Of a stretch of 64,000 nucleotides of DNA, positions 19,305 through 29,451 are shown piece by piece (position 1 is the first letter of the stretch; every line of letters starts with the position of its first letter). Under the pieces are notes generated by a model, which did no database searches, was not told where the DNA came from, and worked only from the letters and a program-made list of their open reading frames with translations. The stretch spans positions 1,247,501 through 1,311,500 of the forward strand of contig NZ_CP030280.1 of assembly GCF_003287895.1 (NCBI RefSeq), given 5' to 3'. The translations under genes and the position numbers were made by a program. This stretch comes from Blautia argi (lineage in GTDB: Bacteria > Bacillota > Clostridia > Lachnospirales > Lachnospiraceae).

Positions 19305-20633
19305 ATGAACCGTTATTTGCCTGTCAGAAAGGTTTACGCAAGAGAAGTGTTGGATTCCAGAGGCAATCCAACTGTGGAAGCAGAGGTTACTGTGGGAGAA
19401 GGAATTGTGGGAAAAGAGGGATATACCGGAAGGGCGATTGTGCCTTCCGGTGCCTCTACCGGAAAATTTGAAGCGCTGGAGTTGCGGGACAAAGAAGAAC
19501 GCTATCAGGGAATGGGAGTAAAAAAGGCAGTAGAACATGTAAACACTCACCTGGCAGACGCAGTGCTGGGAGAAAATGCCCTTTGCCAGAACCGGATTGA
19601 CAGACTTCTTCTGGAAGCAGACGGTACAGAAACAAAGGAGCGTATGGGCGCCAATGCCATACTGGCAGTATCTCTGGCAGTAGCAGATGCAGCGGCAAAG
19701 GCAATGCGTCTGCCTCTCTATCAGTATCTGGGCGGCTGTAATGCAGTGACCATGCCGGTTCCCATGATGAATATTTTAAATGGCGGAAAGCATGCGGAGA
19801 ATACAGTGGATTTCCAGGAATTTATGATTTTGCCGGTAGGCGCCTGCTGCTTTAAAGAAGGGCTTCGTATGGGAACAGAGGTTTACCATTGTTTAAGAAA
19901 GATTTTAAAGGACAGAAAATTGTCTGTGGCAGTGGGAGATGAAGGCGGTTTTGCACCGAATCTGAAAAGTGCAGGAGAGGTTCTTGCCATGATGACAGAG
20001 GCAGTTCAGGCAGCAGGTCTGCAGCCCGGGAAAGATATCTGCTTTGCCATTGATGCGGCAGCAAGCGAATTGTATCAGGAAGAAAAACAGGGATATTATT
20101 TTCCGGGGGAATCCTTTATGACAGGGACAGAGGTACTGCGTACAGCAGAGGAGATGATTTCTTATTATGAAGAACTGGTAAAAGAATTTCCTGTGGTATC
20201 CATTGAGGACGGGTTGGATCAGGAGGATTGGACAGGCTGGAGTCTTCTGACAAAGAGGCTGGGAAATAAGGTACAACTGGTGGGAGATGATTTGTTTGTA
20301 ACGAATACCGAACGGATAGCAAAGGGAATAGAAGAAAAAGCCGGCAATGCAGTGTTGATAAAAGTAAATCAGATAGGAAGTCTGACAGAAGCGCGTCAGG
20401 CAGTGGAACTGGCGCACAGGGCAGGATATCGAACCATTCTTTCTCATCGTTCAGGAGAGAGTGAGGATACGTTTCTGGCAGACCTGGCAGTGGCATCAGG
20501 CAGCGGACAGATAAAGGCAGGCGCTCCCTGCAGAGGAGAACGTACGGCAAAGTATAACAGGCTTCTTGCTATTGAAGACCAGTTGGGAGAAACAGCTGTC
20601 TACAGGTGGCAGGGAATAAATGGCAATCTCTAA
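19305..20633 (+). CDS. eno: Enolase
   Basis: This 442-residue lyase converts 2-phosphoglycerate to phosphoenolpyruvate. It shows [14 protein letters not shown] at the N-terminus, [21 protein letters not shown] with the catalytic glutamate, the magnesium ligand in [11 protein letters not shown], the catalytic lysine in LIKVNQIGS, and [10 protein letters not shown] small deviation is [15 protein letters not shown] where KTGAPSRSER is more usual. The ATG at 19305 is 8 nt after AGGAGG; the longer open frame upstream only overlaps the surface-protein gene. The 19-nt gap and absence of a terminator or visible promoter suggest that some eno transcription comes from the surface-protein promoter, though a promoter inside that gene cannot be excluded. 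Confidence 0.95.
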   Translation: MNRYLPVRKVYAREVLDSRGNPTVEAEVTVGEGIVGKEGYTGRAIVPSGASTGKFEALELRDKEERYQGMGVKKAVEHVNTHLADAVLGENALCQNRIDRLLLEADGTETKERMGANAILAVSLAVADAAAKAMRLPLYQYLGGCNAVTMPVPMMNILNGGKHAENTVDFQEFMILPVGACCFKEGLRMGTEVYHCLRKILKDRKLSVAVGDEGGFAPNLKSAGEVLAMMTEAVQAAGLQPGKDICFAIDAAASELYQEEKQGYYFPGESFMTGTEVLRTAEEMISYYEELVKEFPVVSIEDGLDQEDWTGWSLLTKRLGNKVQLVGDDLFVTNTERIAKGIEEKAGNAVLIKVNQIGSLTEARQAVELAHRAGYRTILSHRSGESEDTFLADLAVASGSGQIKAGAPCRGERTAKYNRLLAIEDQLGETAVYRWQGINGNL

Positions 20634-20642
20634 AAATAACAG

Positions 20643-20671
20643 TTGAAATCAAGGCACTCCTGTGTTAAACT
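20643..20671 (+). promoter_or_regulatory. Sigma-A promoter of secG
   Basis: TTGAAA at 20643-20648, 17-nt spacer, TAAACT at 20666-20671, just after the eno stop. Confidence 0.55.
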
Positions 20672-20701
20672 TTAGTTGTTTAGCAATTAGGAGGTGTGAA
20701 G

Positions 20702-20938
20702 GTGGAAATTTTAAGAACTGTATTAACCGTACTTTTCGTTATAGATTGTATAGGATTATCTGTTATTATTCTGATGCAGGAGGGAAAGTCCCAGGGACTG
20801 GGAAGTATTGCCGGAATGGCAGATACTTACTGGGGAAAAAATAAGGGACGCTCCATGGAAGGCGCATTGGTAAGAGCAACCAAGATAATGGGTGTTTTAT
20901 TTTTTGTGCTGGCATTGGTATTAAATCTGAACTTTTAA
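20702..20938 (+). CDS. secG: Preprotein translocase subunit SecG
   Basis: A 78-residue membrane protein with two hydrophobic segments (about 5-24 and 56-76), joined by a loop containing MQEGKSQGLGSIAG and TYWGKNKGRS. This is the usual SecG layout; SecG assists SecYE and SecA in protein export. GTG at 20702 is preferred because AGGAGG (20689-20694) lies 7 nt upstream; the other in-frame GTG at 20696 is only one base from that site. It lies between eno and rnr, a conserved order in Firmicutes, and is followed by a strong hairpin. Confidence 0.9.
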   Translation: MEILRTVLTVLFVIDCIGLSVIILMQEGKSQGLGSIAGMADTYWGKNKGRSMEGALVRATKIMGVLFFVLALVLNLNF

Positions 20939-20940
20939 TT

Positions 20941-20975
20941 ATGACACTCTTGCTTTGCAAGGGTGTCATCTTTTT
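20941..20975 (+). terminator. Rho-independent terminator after secG
   Basis: A 13-bp stem with a 3-nt loop (20941-20953 with 20957-20969), followed by a T run. It probably limits readthrough into rnr. Confidence 0.85.
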
Positions 20976-21005
20976 AATCAATGAATCACAGGAAAAGGAG
21001 AAACT

Positions 21006-23229
21006 TTGAAGAAAAATCAGCAGCTTAAAAAAAGAAAGAAAATTTTATACGAACTGATGTGCTGTAAAGAATATGAACCCATGAGAGCCAGGGATCTGGC
21101 AGTGCTTTTGCAGATTCCTTCGGGAAAGAGGGAGGAACTGCACAAAATTCTGGATTTGCTTCTTGCAGAAGGAAAAATCACCATCAGCAAACGCGGAAAA
21201 TATGAGGCAGTGAGAAATCCTGAGAAAAAGCAGGAGAGAAGTCACGAAAAGAGAGAGAAGGAGCTTAAGGAAAAAGGTTATAAGGGCTATAAAAAGGGAC
21301 ATAGCTATACAGGCACTTTTATCAGCCACCCCAGAGGCTTCGGCTTTGTGGAAATACCGGGAGAAGAGGAGAAACAGGATATTTTTATTCCTGAGGATCA
21401 GGTCGGCAGGGCGCTTCATGGAGATACTGTGCAGGTCACGGTGCAGAGAGAGGAAAAAGAAGGCCGCCGTTGCGAGGGAATGATTACCAGAGTTTTGGAA
21501 CACGGCATTGAAGAAATGGTAGGTACTTATGAGCAGTCTGCCGGCTTTGGTTTGTGGTGCCGGATAATCAGCGGTTTTCCAGAGATATTTTTATACCTCA
21601 GGGAAAAGCCATGGACGCGGAAGACGGGGATAAGGTACTGGTTAAGATTAAAGATTACGGACGAGGCGGAAAATCTCCGGAAGGAAAGATAACTGAAATT
21701 CTGGGAAAACCGGGAGAAAGGGGTGTGGACGTCCTCTGTGTGGCAAAAAGCTATGACCTGCCAATGGAATTTCCAGAAAAGGTGGCAAATCAGGCAGAGC
21801 GTGTAAAGGAAACCTTGAATGAAGGGGATTTTTACGGAAGAGAGGATTTAAGAGATGTGGTGATGGTGACTATTGATGGAGAGGACGCCAAGGATTTGGA
21901 CGATGCAGTTTCTCTCATAAAGGAAAATGGCATCTATCATCTGGGCGTACACATTGCAGATGTAAGCAACTATGTACAGTACAGCAGTGCTTTGGATAAG
22001 GAGGCATTAAAAAGAGGCACCAGTGTTTATCTGGTAGACCGGGTAATTCCCATGTTGCCCAAAAAGCTTTCCAATGGAGTCTGCTCTTTGAATGCAAAAG
22101 AGGACAGATTGGCATTGAGCTGTCTTATGGATATCAATGAGAAAGGAAAGATTATTTCTCATCGCATTACAGAATCGGTTATCTGCGTAAATGAAAGAAT
22201 GACCTACACAGACGTGAAGAAAATTCTTTTAAAAGAGGACGAAGAGGTGCTGGAAAGATATAAAGAACTGGTTTCCTATGTTTCTGGAAATGGGAGAGCT
22301 TTCTGTACTGCTTCGCAAACGAAGAAAGAAAAGAGGAGCCATTGACTTTGACTTTCCGGAAAGTAAAATCCGTCTGGACGAAAATGGGAAGCCGGTGGAT
22401 ATTTATCCTTATGAGCAGAATGTGGCAACCCGGCTCATTGAAGACTTTATGCTGGCTGCCAATGAAACCGTGGCTGAAGAATATGCCCTTATGGGGCTGC
22501 CTTTTGTGTATCGAACCCATGATACTCCGGATATGGAAAAAATGGAGGGTGTACTGGAGCTGGTACATCAGGCAGGCATAAAAGTGAAAAAAGCAAAACA
22601 AGAAATCAGTCCAAAGGAAGTGCAGAAAATCTTAAAAGAGCTGGAGGGCATGGAATGTGAGCCTTTCTTTGCCCGTCTGATTCTGCGTTCCATGAAGCAG
22701 GCAAAATATACGACCCAGTGCAGTGGGCATTTTGGTCTTGCAGCAAAATACTACTGCCATTTTACCTCCCCTATCCGCAGATATCCGGATTTGCAGATTC
22801 ACAGAATTATCAAGGAACATCTGCGGGGCAGAATGACAGAGGCAAAAATCCGCCATTATACAGAAATACTGGAAGAAGTAGCAGGGCAGTCCAGCACCAT
22901 GGAACGAAGAGCCGAAGAGGTGGAGCGGGAAACCGTAAAAATGAAAAAAGCAGAATTTATGAAACAGCACATTGGTGGAGGTGATGGAAGGAACCATTTC
23001 CGGTGTGACGGAGTGGGGACTTTATGTGGAGCTTCCCAATACCGTGGAGGGTCTGGTACATGTGAATTCCATGCGGGACGATTACTATACCTATGACAGA
23101 GAACATTACCGGTTTGTGGGCGATATGACCAAAAAGGTCTATGCTATGGGGCAGAAGGTAAGAGTCAGAGTAGAGCAGGCAGATATTGCTGCAAAGACCG
23201 TGGATTTCAGTTTGGAAAAGGAGGATTAA
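21006..23229 (+). CDS. rnr: Ribonuclease R (frame broken three times as given)
   Basis: Joined, the pieces give about 740 residues, matching RNase R, a 3'-5' exoribonuclease that degrades structured RNA and helps clear mRNA after trans-translation. Domains in order: N-terminal winged helix (about 1-75), cold-shock domain ([19 protein letters not shown]), a second cold-shock segment ([13 protein letters not shown]), the RNB catalytic domain with the metal-binding run [12 protein letters not shown], the [20 protein letters not shown] segment, and an S1 domain ([15 protein letters not shown]). Breaks: one base missing near 21549, one extra T at 22272-22274, and one extra base near 22974-22980. 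The start is TTG at 21006 after AAAAGGAG. All domains survive, so sequencing error is the simplest explanation. smpB follows 4 nt after the stop. Confidence 0.9.
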
Positions 23230-23233
23230 GTTC

Positions 23234-23704
23234 ATGGCAAAAGAATCAGGGATTCGTCTGATTGCGAACAACAAAAAAGCATACCATGATTATTTTATTG
23301 AAGATACCTATGAGGCAGGAATTGAACTGGCGGGAACAGAGGTAAAATCTCTGCGTATGGGAAAGTGCAGCATTAAGGAGTCTTTTATTCAAATCGAGAG
23401 AGGAGAGGTGTTCATCTATGGTATGCACATCAGTCCTTATGAGAGAGGAAATATTTTTAACAAAGACCCTTTAAGAGTGCGGAAACTTTTGCTGCATACC
23501 TACGAAATTCGGAAAATAGAGGGAAAAATCAGGGAAAAGGGATATACGTTGGTGCCGTTAAAGGTCTATTTCAAAGGTAGCCTGGTAAAGGTAGAAATGG
23601 GCGTGGCAAAAGGGAAAAAGCTCTATGACAAACGGCAGGATATTGCCAAAAAGGACCAGAGAAGAGAAACAGAGAGGGAATTTAAAGTAAAAAACCTGTA
23701 TTAG
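23234..23704 (+). CDS. smpB: SsrA-binding protein SmpB
   Basis: A 156-residue RNA-binding protein that delivers tmRNA to stalled ribosomes. It shows the conserved stretches [51 protein letters not shown] and the C-terminal basic tail [14 protein letters not shown]. The ATG at 23234 is preceded by AAAAGGAGGA, which overlaps the end of rnr, so the two are probably translated from one message. Its RNA partner ssrA lies 8 kb downstream instead of next door. Confidence 0.96.
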   Translation: MAKESGIRLIANNKKAYHDYFIEDTYEAGIELAGTEVKSLRMGKCSIKESFIQIERGEVFIYGMHISPYERGNIFNKDPLRVRKLLLHTYEIRKIEGKIREKGYTLVPLKVYFKGSLVKVEMGVAKGKKLYDKRQDIAKKDQRRETEREFKVKNLY

Positions 23705-23730
23705 AGCAGGGAGAAAAGGAGAAAAGCCAT

Positions 23731-25407
23731 ATGATGAAATTCAAAGACATGCCGTATGAAAGAATTGACTTTGTACAGGTAAAGGAACAGCTAAAAGGAT
23801 TAATGACAGAGCTTTCAGAGGCAAAAAGCGGAGAGGAGCAGTTTGAGATTCACAGAAAGTTTTACAAACTGAACGATCGGGTACAGACCCAGGTTACTCT
23901 TTGTTCCATTCGTCATACCATTGATACTACAGATGGATTTTATGAAAAAGAACAGAATTATTATGATGAGCAGGTGCCGGAATATTCCAATCTGTGTGTG
24001 GAATACCAGAAGCTGCTGTTTGCATCTCCCTACAGAAAGGTACTGGAAGAAAAAATCGGATCAGTGGCTTTTAAAAACATGGAAATTGCCATGAAAGCAG
24101 TATCTGAAGAAGTAATTCCTCTGATGCAGGAGGAAAACGCTCTGGTGACAGAATACGAAAAACTTCTCGCCAGCGCAAAGATTGACTGGGAAGGGGAAAT
24201 TTTGAATCTGTCCCTTCTGACTCCTTATTTAAAGAGCAAAGACCCGGAAGTGAGAAGAAAAGCTGCCGAGAAGCAGAATGCATTTTTTGACAGTATTGCA
24301 GACCAGTTAGACGAGTTGTATGACAAGCTGGTAAAGAATCGGACGGAACAGGCGAAAAAGCTGGGATTTGAAACCTATACGCCTCTGGGCTATCTGCGTA
24401 TGCAGAGAAACTGTTATGGCAGGAAGGAAATAGAAAATTTAAGACGTCAGGTCAAAGAAGTGTGGGTACCCTTTGCAGAGAGCATCTTTGAAAAGAGAAA
24501 AGAGCGTCTGGGACTTGAAACCCTCACCTATACAGATGAGCAGGTGTACGGATCGGAGGGAAATCCCCAGCCGGAAGGAACCCCGGAAGAAATCCTGGCA
24601 GCGGGACAGAAAATGTATGAAGAACTCTCCCCGGAAACGAAAGAGTTTTTTGACTTTATGATGGAAAATGAGCTTTTGGACGTATTTGGAAGAAAGACAA
24701 AGGCAGTAGGGGGCTATATGACTTATTTGCCGGACTATAAGGCGCCGTTTATTTTTGCCAACTTTAACGGTACCAGCGGAGATGTGGACGTTATGACTCA
24801 TGAGTGTGGACATGCATTTCAGGGATATCTGGCAGCCGAGGACCCCATTCGGGAACATGCGGATATAGGGATGGAAACAGCAGAAATCCATTCTATGTCA
24901 ATGGAATTTTTTACAGAACCCTGGTATGGGCTGTTCTTTGGCGAAGAAAAGACAGCAGCTTATACGGATATGCATCTGGAAGACGCTGTGATTTTCGTAC
25001 CATATGGCTGTATGGTGGACGAATTTCAGCATGAGGTTTATGACCGTCCGGATATGACTCCTATGGAGCGAAAAGAGATGTGGAAAAAGTTGGAGAAAGA
25101 ATATAAGCCGCACATGGATTATGCAGGCCTGGATTTCTTTGAACGCGGCTGTTTTTGGCAAAAGCAGCATCATATTTACAGTTTCCCACTGTACTATATT
25201 GATTATGTCATTGCCCAGCTCTGTGCCTTTGAATATAAGATCTGGATGGATAAAGACCGTCAATCTGCATGGGAAAGCTATTTAAAATTATGCAGGATTT
25301 CCGCTTCTGAGTTTCATACTGATTTGTTACAGCAAAGTGGCATAGAGTCTCCCTTTAAGGACGGAGTTATCAGTAAAATTGTGGAAAATCTCAAAAAAAT
25401 AGCTTAA
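23731..25407 (+). CDS. M3-family oligoendopeptidase (PepF-like)
   Basis: A 558-residue cytoplasmic zinc metallopeptidase. The HExxH motif reads MTHECGHAFQGY (His357 first), with the third ligand glutamate in the following helix (ETAEIHSMSME). The family cleaves short peptides of roughly 6-20 residues. It sits directly upstream of a full oligopeptide importer, so it probably trims imported peptides; that link is inference from position. The ATG at 23731 is 10 nt after a GGAGAAAAGGAG region. A consensus promoter before oppA makes the transporter separately transcribed. Confidence 0.9.
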   Translation: MMKFKDMPYERIDFVQVKEQLKGLMTELSEAKSGEEQFEIHRKFYKLNDRVQTQVTLCSIRHTIDTTDGFYEKEQNYYDEQVPEYSNLCVEYQKLLFASPYRKVLEEKIGSVAFKNMEIAMKAVSEEVIPLMQEENALVTEYEKLLASAKIDWEGEILNLSLLTPYLKSKDPEVRRKAAEKQNAFFDSIADQLDELYDKLVKNRTEQAKKLGFETYTPLGYLRMQRNCYGRKEIENLRRQVKEVWVPFAESIFEKRKERLGLETLTYTDEQVYGSEGNPQPEGTPEEILAAGQKMYEELSPETKEFFDFMMENELLDVFGRKTKAVGGYMTYLPDYKAPFIFANFNGTSGDVDVMTHECGHAFQGYLAAEDPIREHADIGMETAEIHSMSMEFFTEPWYGLFFGEEKTAAYTDMHLEDAVIFVPYGCMVDEFQHEVYDRPDMTPMERKEMWKKLEKEYKPHMDYAGLDFFERGCFWQKQHHIYSFPLYYIDYVIAQLCAFEYKIWMDKDRQSAWESYLKLCRISASEFHTDLLQQSGIESPFKDGVISKIVENLKKIA

Positions 25408-25476
25408 AAAGTTTCAGGCAGAAAGATATTTGTCTTTGTGAAAAAAACACAAATGCGAGAATTTTGCCAGAAACAG

Positions 25477-25504
25477 TTGACAAAACTTCATAATTTATTA
25501 TAAT
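25477..25504 (+). promoter_or_regulatory. Consensus sigma-A promoter of the opp operon
   Basis: TTGACA at 25477-25482, 16-nt spacer, TATAAT at 25499-25504: both boxes match the consensus exactly. The leader to the oppA start is about 76 nt. Confidence 0.85.
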
Positions 25505-25586
25505 AAAGAAGATTGATTCACAACATTAAGAAAACAAAGCATTAAAGTTTTCGAGATGAAATTCTAACGAGAGGAAGGAAATCAAT

Positions 25587-27275
25587 ATGAAGATGAAGAA
25601 AGTATTGGCACTGGCGCTTGCCGGAGCAATGGTTCTGTCTTTAGGCGCGTGTGGAGGTTCCGGTAATGCAGACACTGCAAAAGGTACTTCTGATGACGGC
25701 ACTAAAACAGAAGCAACAGGAACAAGTTATCCGGGAACTCCTGATGACAACATGGTAACTGTAGACTTGAGAGCGGAACCGCCTGAATTAAACTCTATGA
25801 AGACAACAGACGTTGCTTCAGGAGATATTCTTCGTGAGGTGATTTCAGGTCTTTACAAGCTGGATGAAAACGATGTTCCACAGCCGGATCTGGCAGAGGA
25901 TACACAGGTAAGCGAAGATGGACGTACTTATACTTTAAAACTTCGTCAGGATGCAAAGTGGTCTAACGGAGAACCTGTAACAGCAAAAGACTTCGTATAT
26001 TCCTATCAGATGATCTGTAACCCTGAAACAGCATCTACTTATGCATTTATTGTATATGATAACCTGGTAAATGGTAAAGAAGTATATGATGGAACAAAAG
26101 ATCCGTCTGAATTGGGTGTAAAGGCAATTGATGATTATACTCTGGAAGTTACCTTCATCAACCCGATTCCATATGCAAAACACTTATTCTCTTTTGCATC
26201 TTACTATCCGGTAAACCAGAAAGCATACGAAGAAATCGGTGCTGACAGCTATGCAAAAGACGCAGATAAGATTGTAGTAAACGGTCCTTACACAATTTCC
26301 GAATGGGTACATGATGATCACATCACACTGGAAAAGAATCCGGACTACTACAATGCAGATGATATTAAGATTGAAAAAATCAAATATGTCATGATGAAAG
26401 ATACAAACGCTCGTATGAACGCATTCAAAGGCGGCGAAGTTGACTGTATCGAATTAGACGGAGATCAGGTCAAACAGTTAGAAGCAGAAGGCGTAAAAAC
26501 AAGCTCTTATGTGGATAATGGAAACTGGTACTTCCAGTACAACACAAAGACAAAAGGTCTTGACAACGCAAAAATCCGCCGTGCTTTAGGTATGGCAATT
26601 GACCTGAACAGCTTATGTGAAAACGTTCGTAAAGATGGTTCTGTTCCGGCAACTGGCGTTGTTCCGACAGGAATCAGCGGTGCAAACGATGCAAAATATC
26701 GTGATGCAGCGGGCGAATTGGTAGAGTACAACGTAGAAGAAGCAAAGAAGCTTTTCGACGAAGGATTAAAAGAATCTGGATTAAAAGCAAGCGATGTAAA
26801 ATGGACTCTGCTTATGGACGATACAACAGCGGCTCAGAAAGAAGCAGCGTTCTATCAGGAACAGTGGAAACAGGCTTTAGGTATCCAGGTAGAAATTACA
26901 CCAATGCCATTTAAAGCTCGTCTGCAGGCAATGCAGGACGGAAACTTTGACATTGTATTTGCAGGCTGGTCACCAGACTACAACGATGCAATGACCTATC
27001 TTGACTTATTTACTTCCACAAATGGAAACAACTACGGTAAATATGAAAGTGCAGAATACGACAAACTGATTGCAGATGCTATGAAAGAAGTAGACCCTGC
27101 AAAACGTCAGGACTTACTGATTCAGGCAGAAACACTTCTGGTTAAAACAGATGCACCGGTATTCCCGCTGTACTTCAGTGCAAAGGCATATGTTGCGTCT
27201 GGAAAACTTCAGGGCATGACTCGTACTGGTTTCCAGGAATTCGACTTCACAGACGGAGCTGAAATCGTAAAATAA
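25587..27275 (+). CDS. oppA: Oligopeptide ABC transporter substrate-binding lipoprotein OppA
   Basis: A 562-residue SBP_bac_5 protein. The signal peptide ends in the lipobox LSLGAC (Cys22), so it is anchored to the outer face of the membrane. Family signatures include TYTLKLRQDAKWSNGEPVTA, VNGPYTISEW and NPDYYNADDI. It captures peptides for the OppBCDF importer. The ATG at 25587 follows a GAGAGGAAGGAA site. Codon use is biased towards abundant tRNAs, as expected of a highly expressed binding protein. A hairpin after the gene should give more OppA than permease. Confidence 0.93.
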   Translation: MKMKKVLALALAGAMVLSLGACGGSGNADTAKGTSDDGTKTEATGTSYPGTPDDNMVTVDLRAEPPELNSMKTTDVASGDILREVISGLYKLDENDVPQPDLAEDTQVSEDGRTYTLKLRQDAKWSNGEPVTAKDFVYSYQMICNPETASTYAFIVYDNLVNGKEVYDGTKDPSELGVKAIDDYTLEVTFINPIPYAKHLFSFASYYPVNQKAYEEIGADSYAKDADKIVVNGPYTISEWVHDDHITLEKNPDYYNADDIKIEKIKYVMMKDTNARMNAFKGGEVDCIELDGDQVKQLEAEGVKTSSYVDNGNWYFQYNTKTKGLDNAKIRRALGMAIDLNSLCENVRKDGSVPATGVVPTGISGANDAKYRDAAGELVEYNVEEAKKLFDEGLKESGLKASDVKWTLLMDDTTAAQKEAAFYQEQWKQALGIQVEITPMPFKARLQAMQDGNFDIVFAGWSPDYNDAMTYLDLFTSTNGNNYGKYESAEYDKLIADAMKEVDPAKRQDLLIQAETLLVKTDAPVFPLYFSAKAYVASGKLQGMTRTGFQEFDFTDGAEIVK

Positions 27276-27322
27276 TGTTGTAACAATACCTGTTATTTGC
27301 GATAAGACAGGAGCAGAAAGCA

Positions 27323-27358
27323 GCCTCTGTCGGTTTATACCGGCAGAGACTTCTTTTG
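27323..27358 (+). terminator. Attenuating hairpin between oppA and oppB
   Basis: CTCTGTCGGT pairs with ACCGGCAGAG around TTAT and is followed by ACTTCTTTTGTTT. Such partial terminators are common after binding-protein genes. Confidence 0.7.
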
Positions 27359-27485
27359 TTTGCTGATGTAAATCGCAAAGTTAAAACTGTAAAGTTATTA
27401 CACATAAAAGTGCAGGTTTCTAATTTTGCGCTTTACATAAGCAATGGAAAAGAGAAAGAAATAAAAATACAAAGGAGTGAAAAAA

Positions 27486-28441
27486 TTGTCTAATCAATTG
27501 AAATACATTCTGAAACGAATCGTATATATTCTGTCATTACAATTTTTCTGTTAATTGCCATCACTTTTACACTGATGCACATGCTGCCGGGTAACCCTTT
27601 CTCAGGCGGTAAGGCAATTCCGGAAGCAACTATGGAGGCATTAAATGCCAAATACGGTCTGGACAAGCCGATTATGGAACAGTTCTTCATCTATATCGGA
27701 AACGTATTAAGAGGTGACTTGGGTGTATCTGTACCGGACGGACGTCAGATTACCGATATTATTGCCCAGGCATTTCCTGTTTCTCTGGAATTAGGTGTCA
27801 GAGCTCTTATTTTTGCCTTTATTATGGGTATTCTTTTGGGGGTTCTGGCTGCTATTAAGAGAGGAACTGTATGGGACAGTGCAGCTATGTTCTTTGCATT
27901 AATCGGTGTATCCGTACCTTCCTTTATCATTGGTTCCCTTTTGCAGTATTTTCTGGGACTGAAGTTGTATCAGGCGACCGGTACACAGGTTTTTGCTATT
28001 ATGGGCTGGAACGGCGCAAATGCAAAAATTTTACCGGCATTCGCTCTTGCTTTTGGTTCCATGGCAACCATCAGCCGTTTGATGAGAACCAGTATGCTGG
28101 ACGTTTTGGGACAGGATTACATTAAGACAGCAAAAGCAAAAGGCTTAAGTCAGAAAGCCATTATCTGGAAGCATGCAGTAAGAAATGCCATTATGCCGGT
28201 TGTTACCGTTATGGGACCTTTGGTTGCCGCTGTTCTTACAGGCGCTTTCGTAGTAGAAAATATTTTCTCTATTCCTGGTATGGGTAAATACTTTGTACAG
28301 TCTGTACAGGCTAATAACTACTCTGTTATCGCCGGAACTACCATTTTCTATGGTACCTTTTTAATTCTTGCCAACCTGGTTGTAGACCTGATTTACGGCT
28401 TGATTGACCCAAGAGTAAAACTGACTGGTGGAAAGGAGTAG
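27486..28441 (+). CDS. oppB: Oligopeptide ABC transporter permease OppB (frameshifted near its start as given)
   Basis: Restored, this is about 318 residues with six hydrophobic segments and the binding-protein-dependent permease signature (EAA loop near TAKAKGLSQKAIIWKHAVRN). TTG at 27486 follows AAAGGAG and reads MSNQLKYILKRIVYIL before the frame breaks near 27534, where one base seems to be missing; the continuing frame reads ITIFLLIAITFTLMHMLPGN, the normal first segment. As given, the longest uninterrupted frame starts only at 27575 and would lack that segment. It forms the membrane channel with OppC. Confidence 0.9.
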
Positions 28442-28445
28442 AAAA

Positions 28446-29444
28446 ATGTTCAGTAAGAAAGCAAAGAAAAGTGCAGTAAGAGAAAAGAAGCCTGCATATG
28501 ACGTAAGCGGACATATCAGTGCAGACGCATTTGAAATAGTAGGTACAGATGAGTCCAGCATGGAATCTATTGTACGTCCTTCCATCAGCTTCGGAAGGGA
28601 CGCATTTAATCGTATCAAAAAAAGTAAAGTAGCAGTAATCTGTATGATTTTTCTGGGACTTTTGGTCATCGGTGCAATCTTTATTCCGATGTTCAGCCCT
28701 TTTAATTATTCCGATCAGAACGTGGCTTATACACATCAGCCTATGTTCTTTAAAGACCCGGTAAGCGGAGCCGTTCATATTTTCGGTACGGACGAACTGG
28801 GACGTGACATTTTTGTCCGTATGTGGTGTGGCGCCAGAGTTTCTCTGACCGTAGCCATTGTGGTTGCGCTCATTGATTGTCTGGTAGGTGTTGTTTACGG
28901 TGGTATTTCCGGATACTTCGGCGGTATTGTGGACAATATCATGATGCGTATTGTAGAAATCATCAGCGGTATTCCATACCTGATTATCGTTATCCTTCTG
29001 ATGACTGTATTAGAGAGAGGTATCGGTACCATTATCGTGGCTTATTCCCTCACCGGATGGACCGGTATGGCGCGTCTTGTCCGCGGACAGGTTGTGGCTT
29101 TAAATGAACAGGAATTCGTTATTGCTGCAAAATCCATGGGTGCAAAGCCATCCCGCATTATCGGACTGCATCTTGTACCAAATGTATTAAGTGTTATTAT
29201 TGTCAACATTACACTGGATATTCCAAACGTTATTTTTACAGAAGCGTTCTTATCCATGTTAGGACTTGGTATTGCGCCGCCAAAGGCGTCCTGGGGTATT
29301 CTGGCAAACTCCGGTATTGCCGTGTTCCAGAGTTATCCAACAGAACTTGTTATTCCGGCATTGTTTATCTGTATCACTATGTTGTCCTTTAACCTGTTAG
29401 GTGACCAGCTCCGTGATGCGTTTGACCCGAAATTAAGGAGGTAA
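28446..29444 (+). CDS. oppC: Oligopeptide ABC transporter permease OppC
   Basis: A 332-residue membrane protein with a long hydrophilic N-terminus (about 1-60) and six hydrophobic segments. FGTDELGRDIFVRM is the conserved OppC/DppC motif and AAKSMGAKPSRIIGLHLVPN is the EAA loop. The ATG at 28446 follows AAAGGAG, which overlaps the oppB stop; translation is probably coupled. OppC pairs with OppB to form the peptide channel. Confidence 0.94.
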   Translation: MFSKKAKKSAVREKKPAYDVSGHISADAFEIVGTDESSMESIVRPSISFGRDAFNRIKKSKVAVICMIFLGLLVIGAIFIPMFSPFNYSDQNVAYTHQPMFFKDPVSGAVHIFGTDELGRDIFVRMWCGARVSLTVAIVVALIDCLVGVVYGGISGYFGGIVDNIMMRIVEIISGIPYLIIVILLMTVLERGIGTIIVAYSLTGWTGMARLVRGQVVALNEQEFVIAAKSMGAKPSRIIGLHLVPNVLSVIIVNITLDIPNVIFTEAFLSMLGLGIAPPKASWGILANSGIAVFQSYPTELVIPALFICITMLSFNLLGDQLRDAFDPKLRR

Positions 29445-29451
29445 GAAAGCG

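Noticed and set aside
21006..23229. Three or four separate genes instead of one rnr
   Set aside because: The pieces are consecutive RNase R domains in order, broken by single-base shifts, with no ribosome sites at the internal starts.
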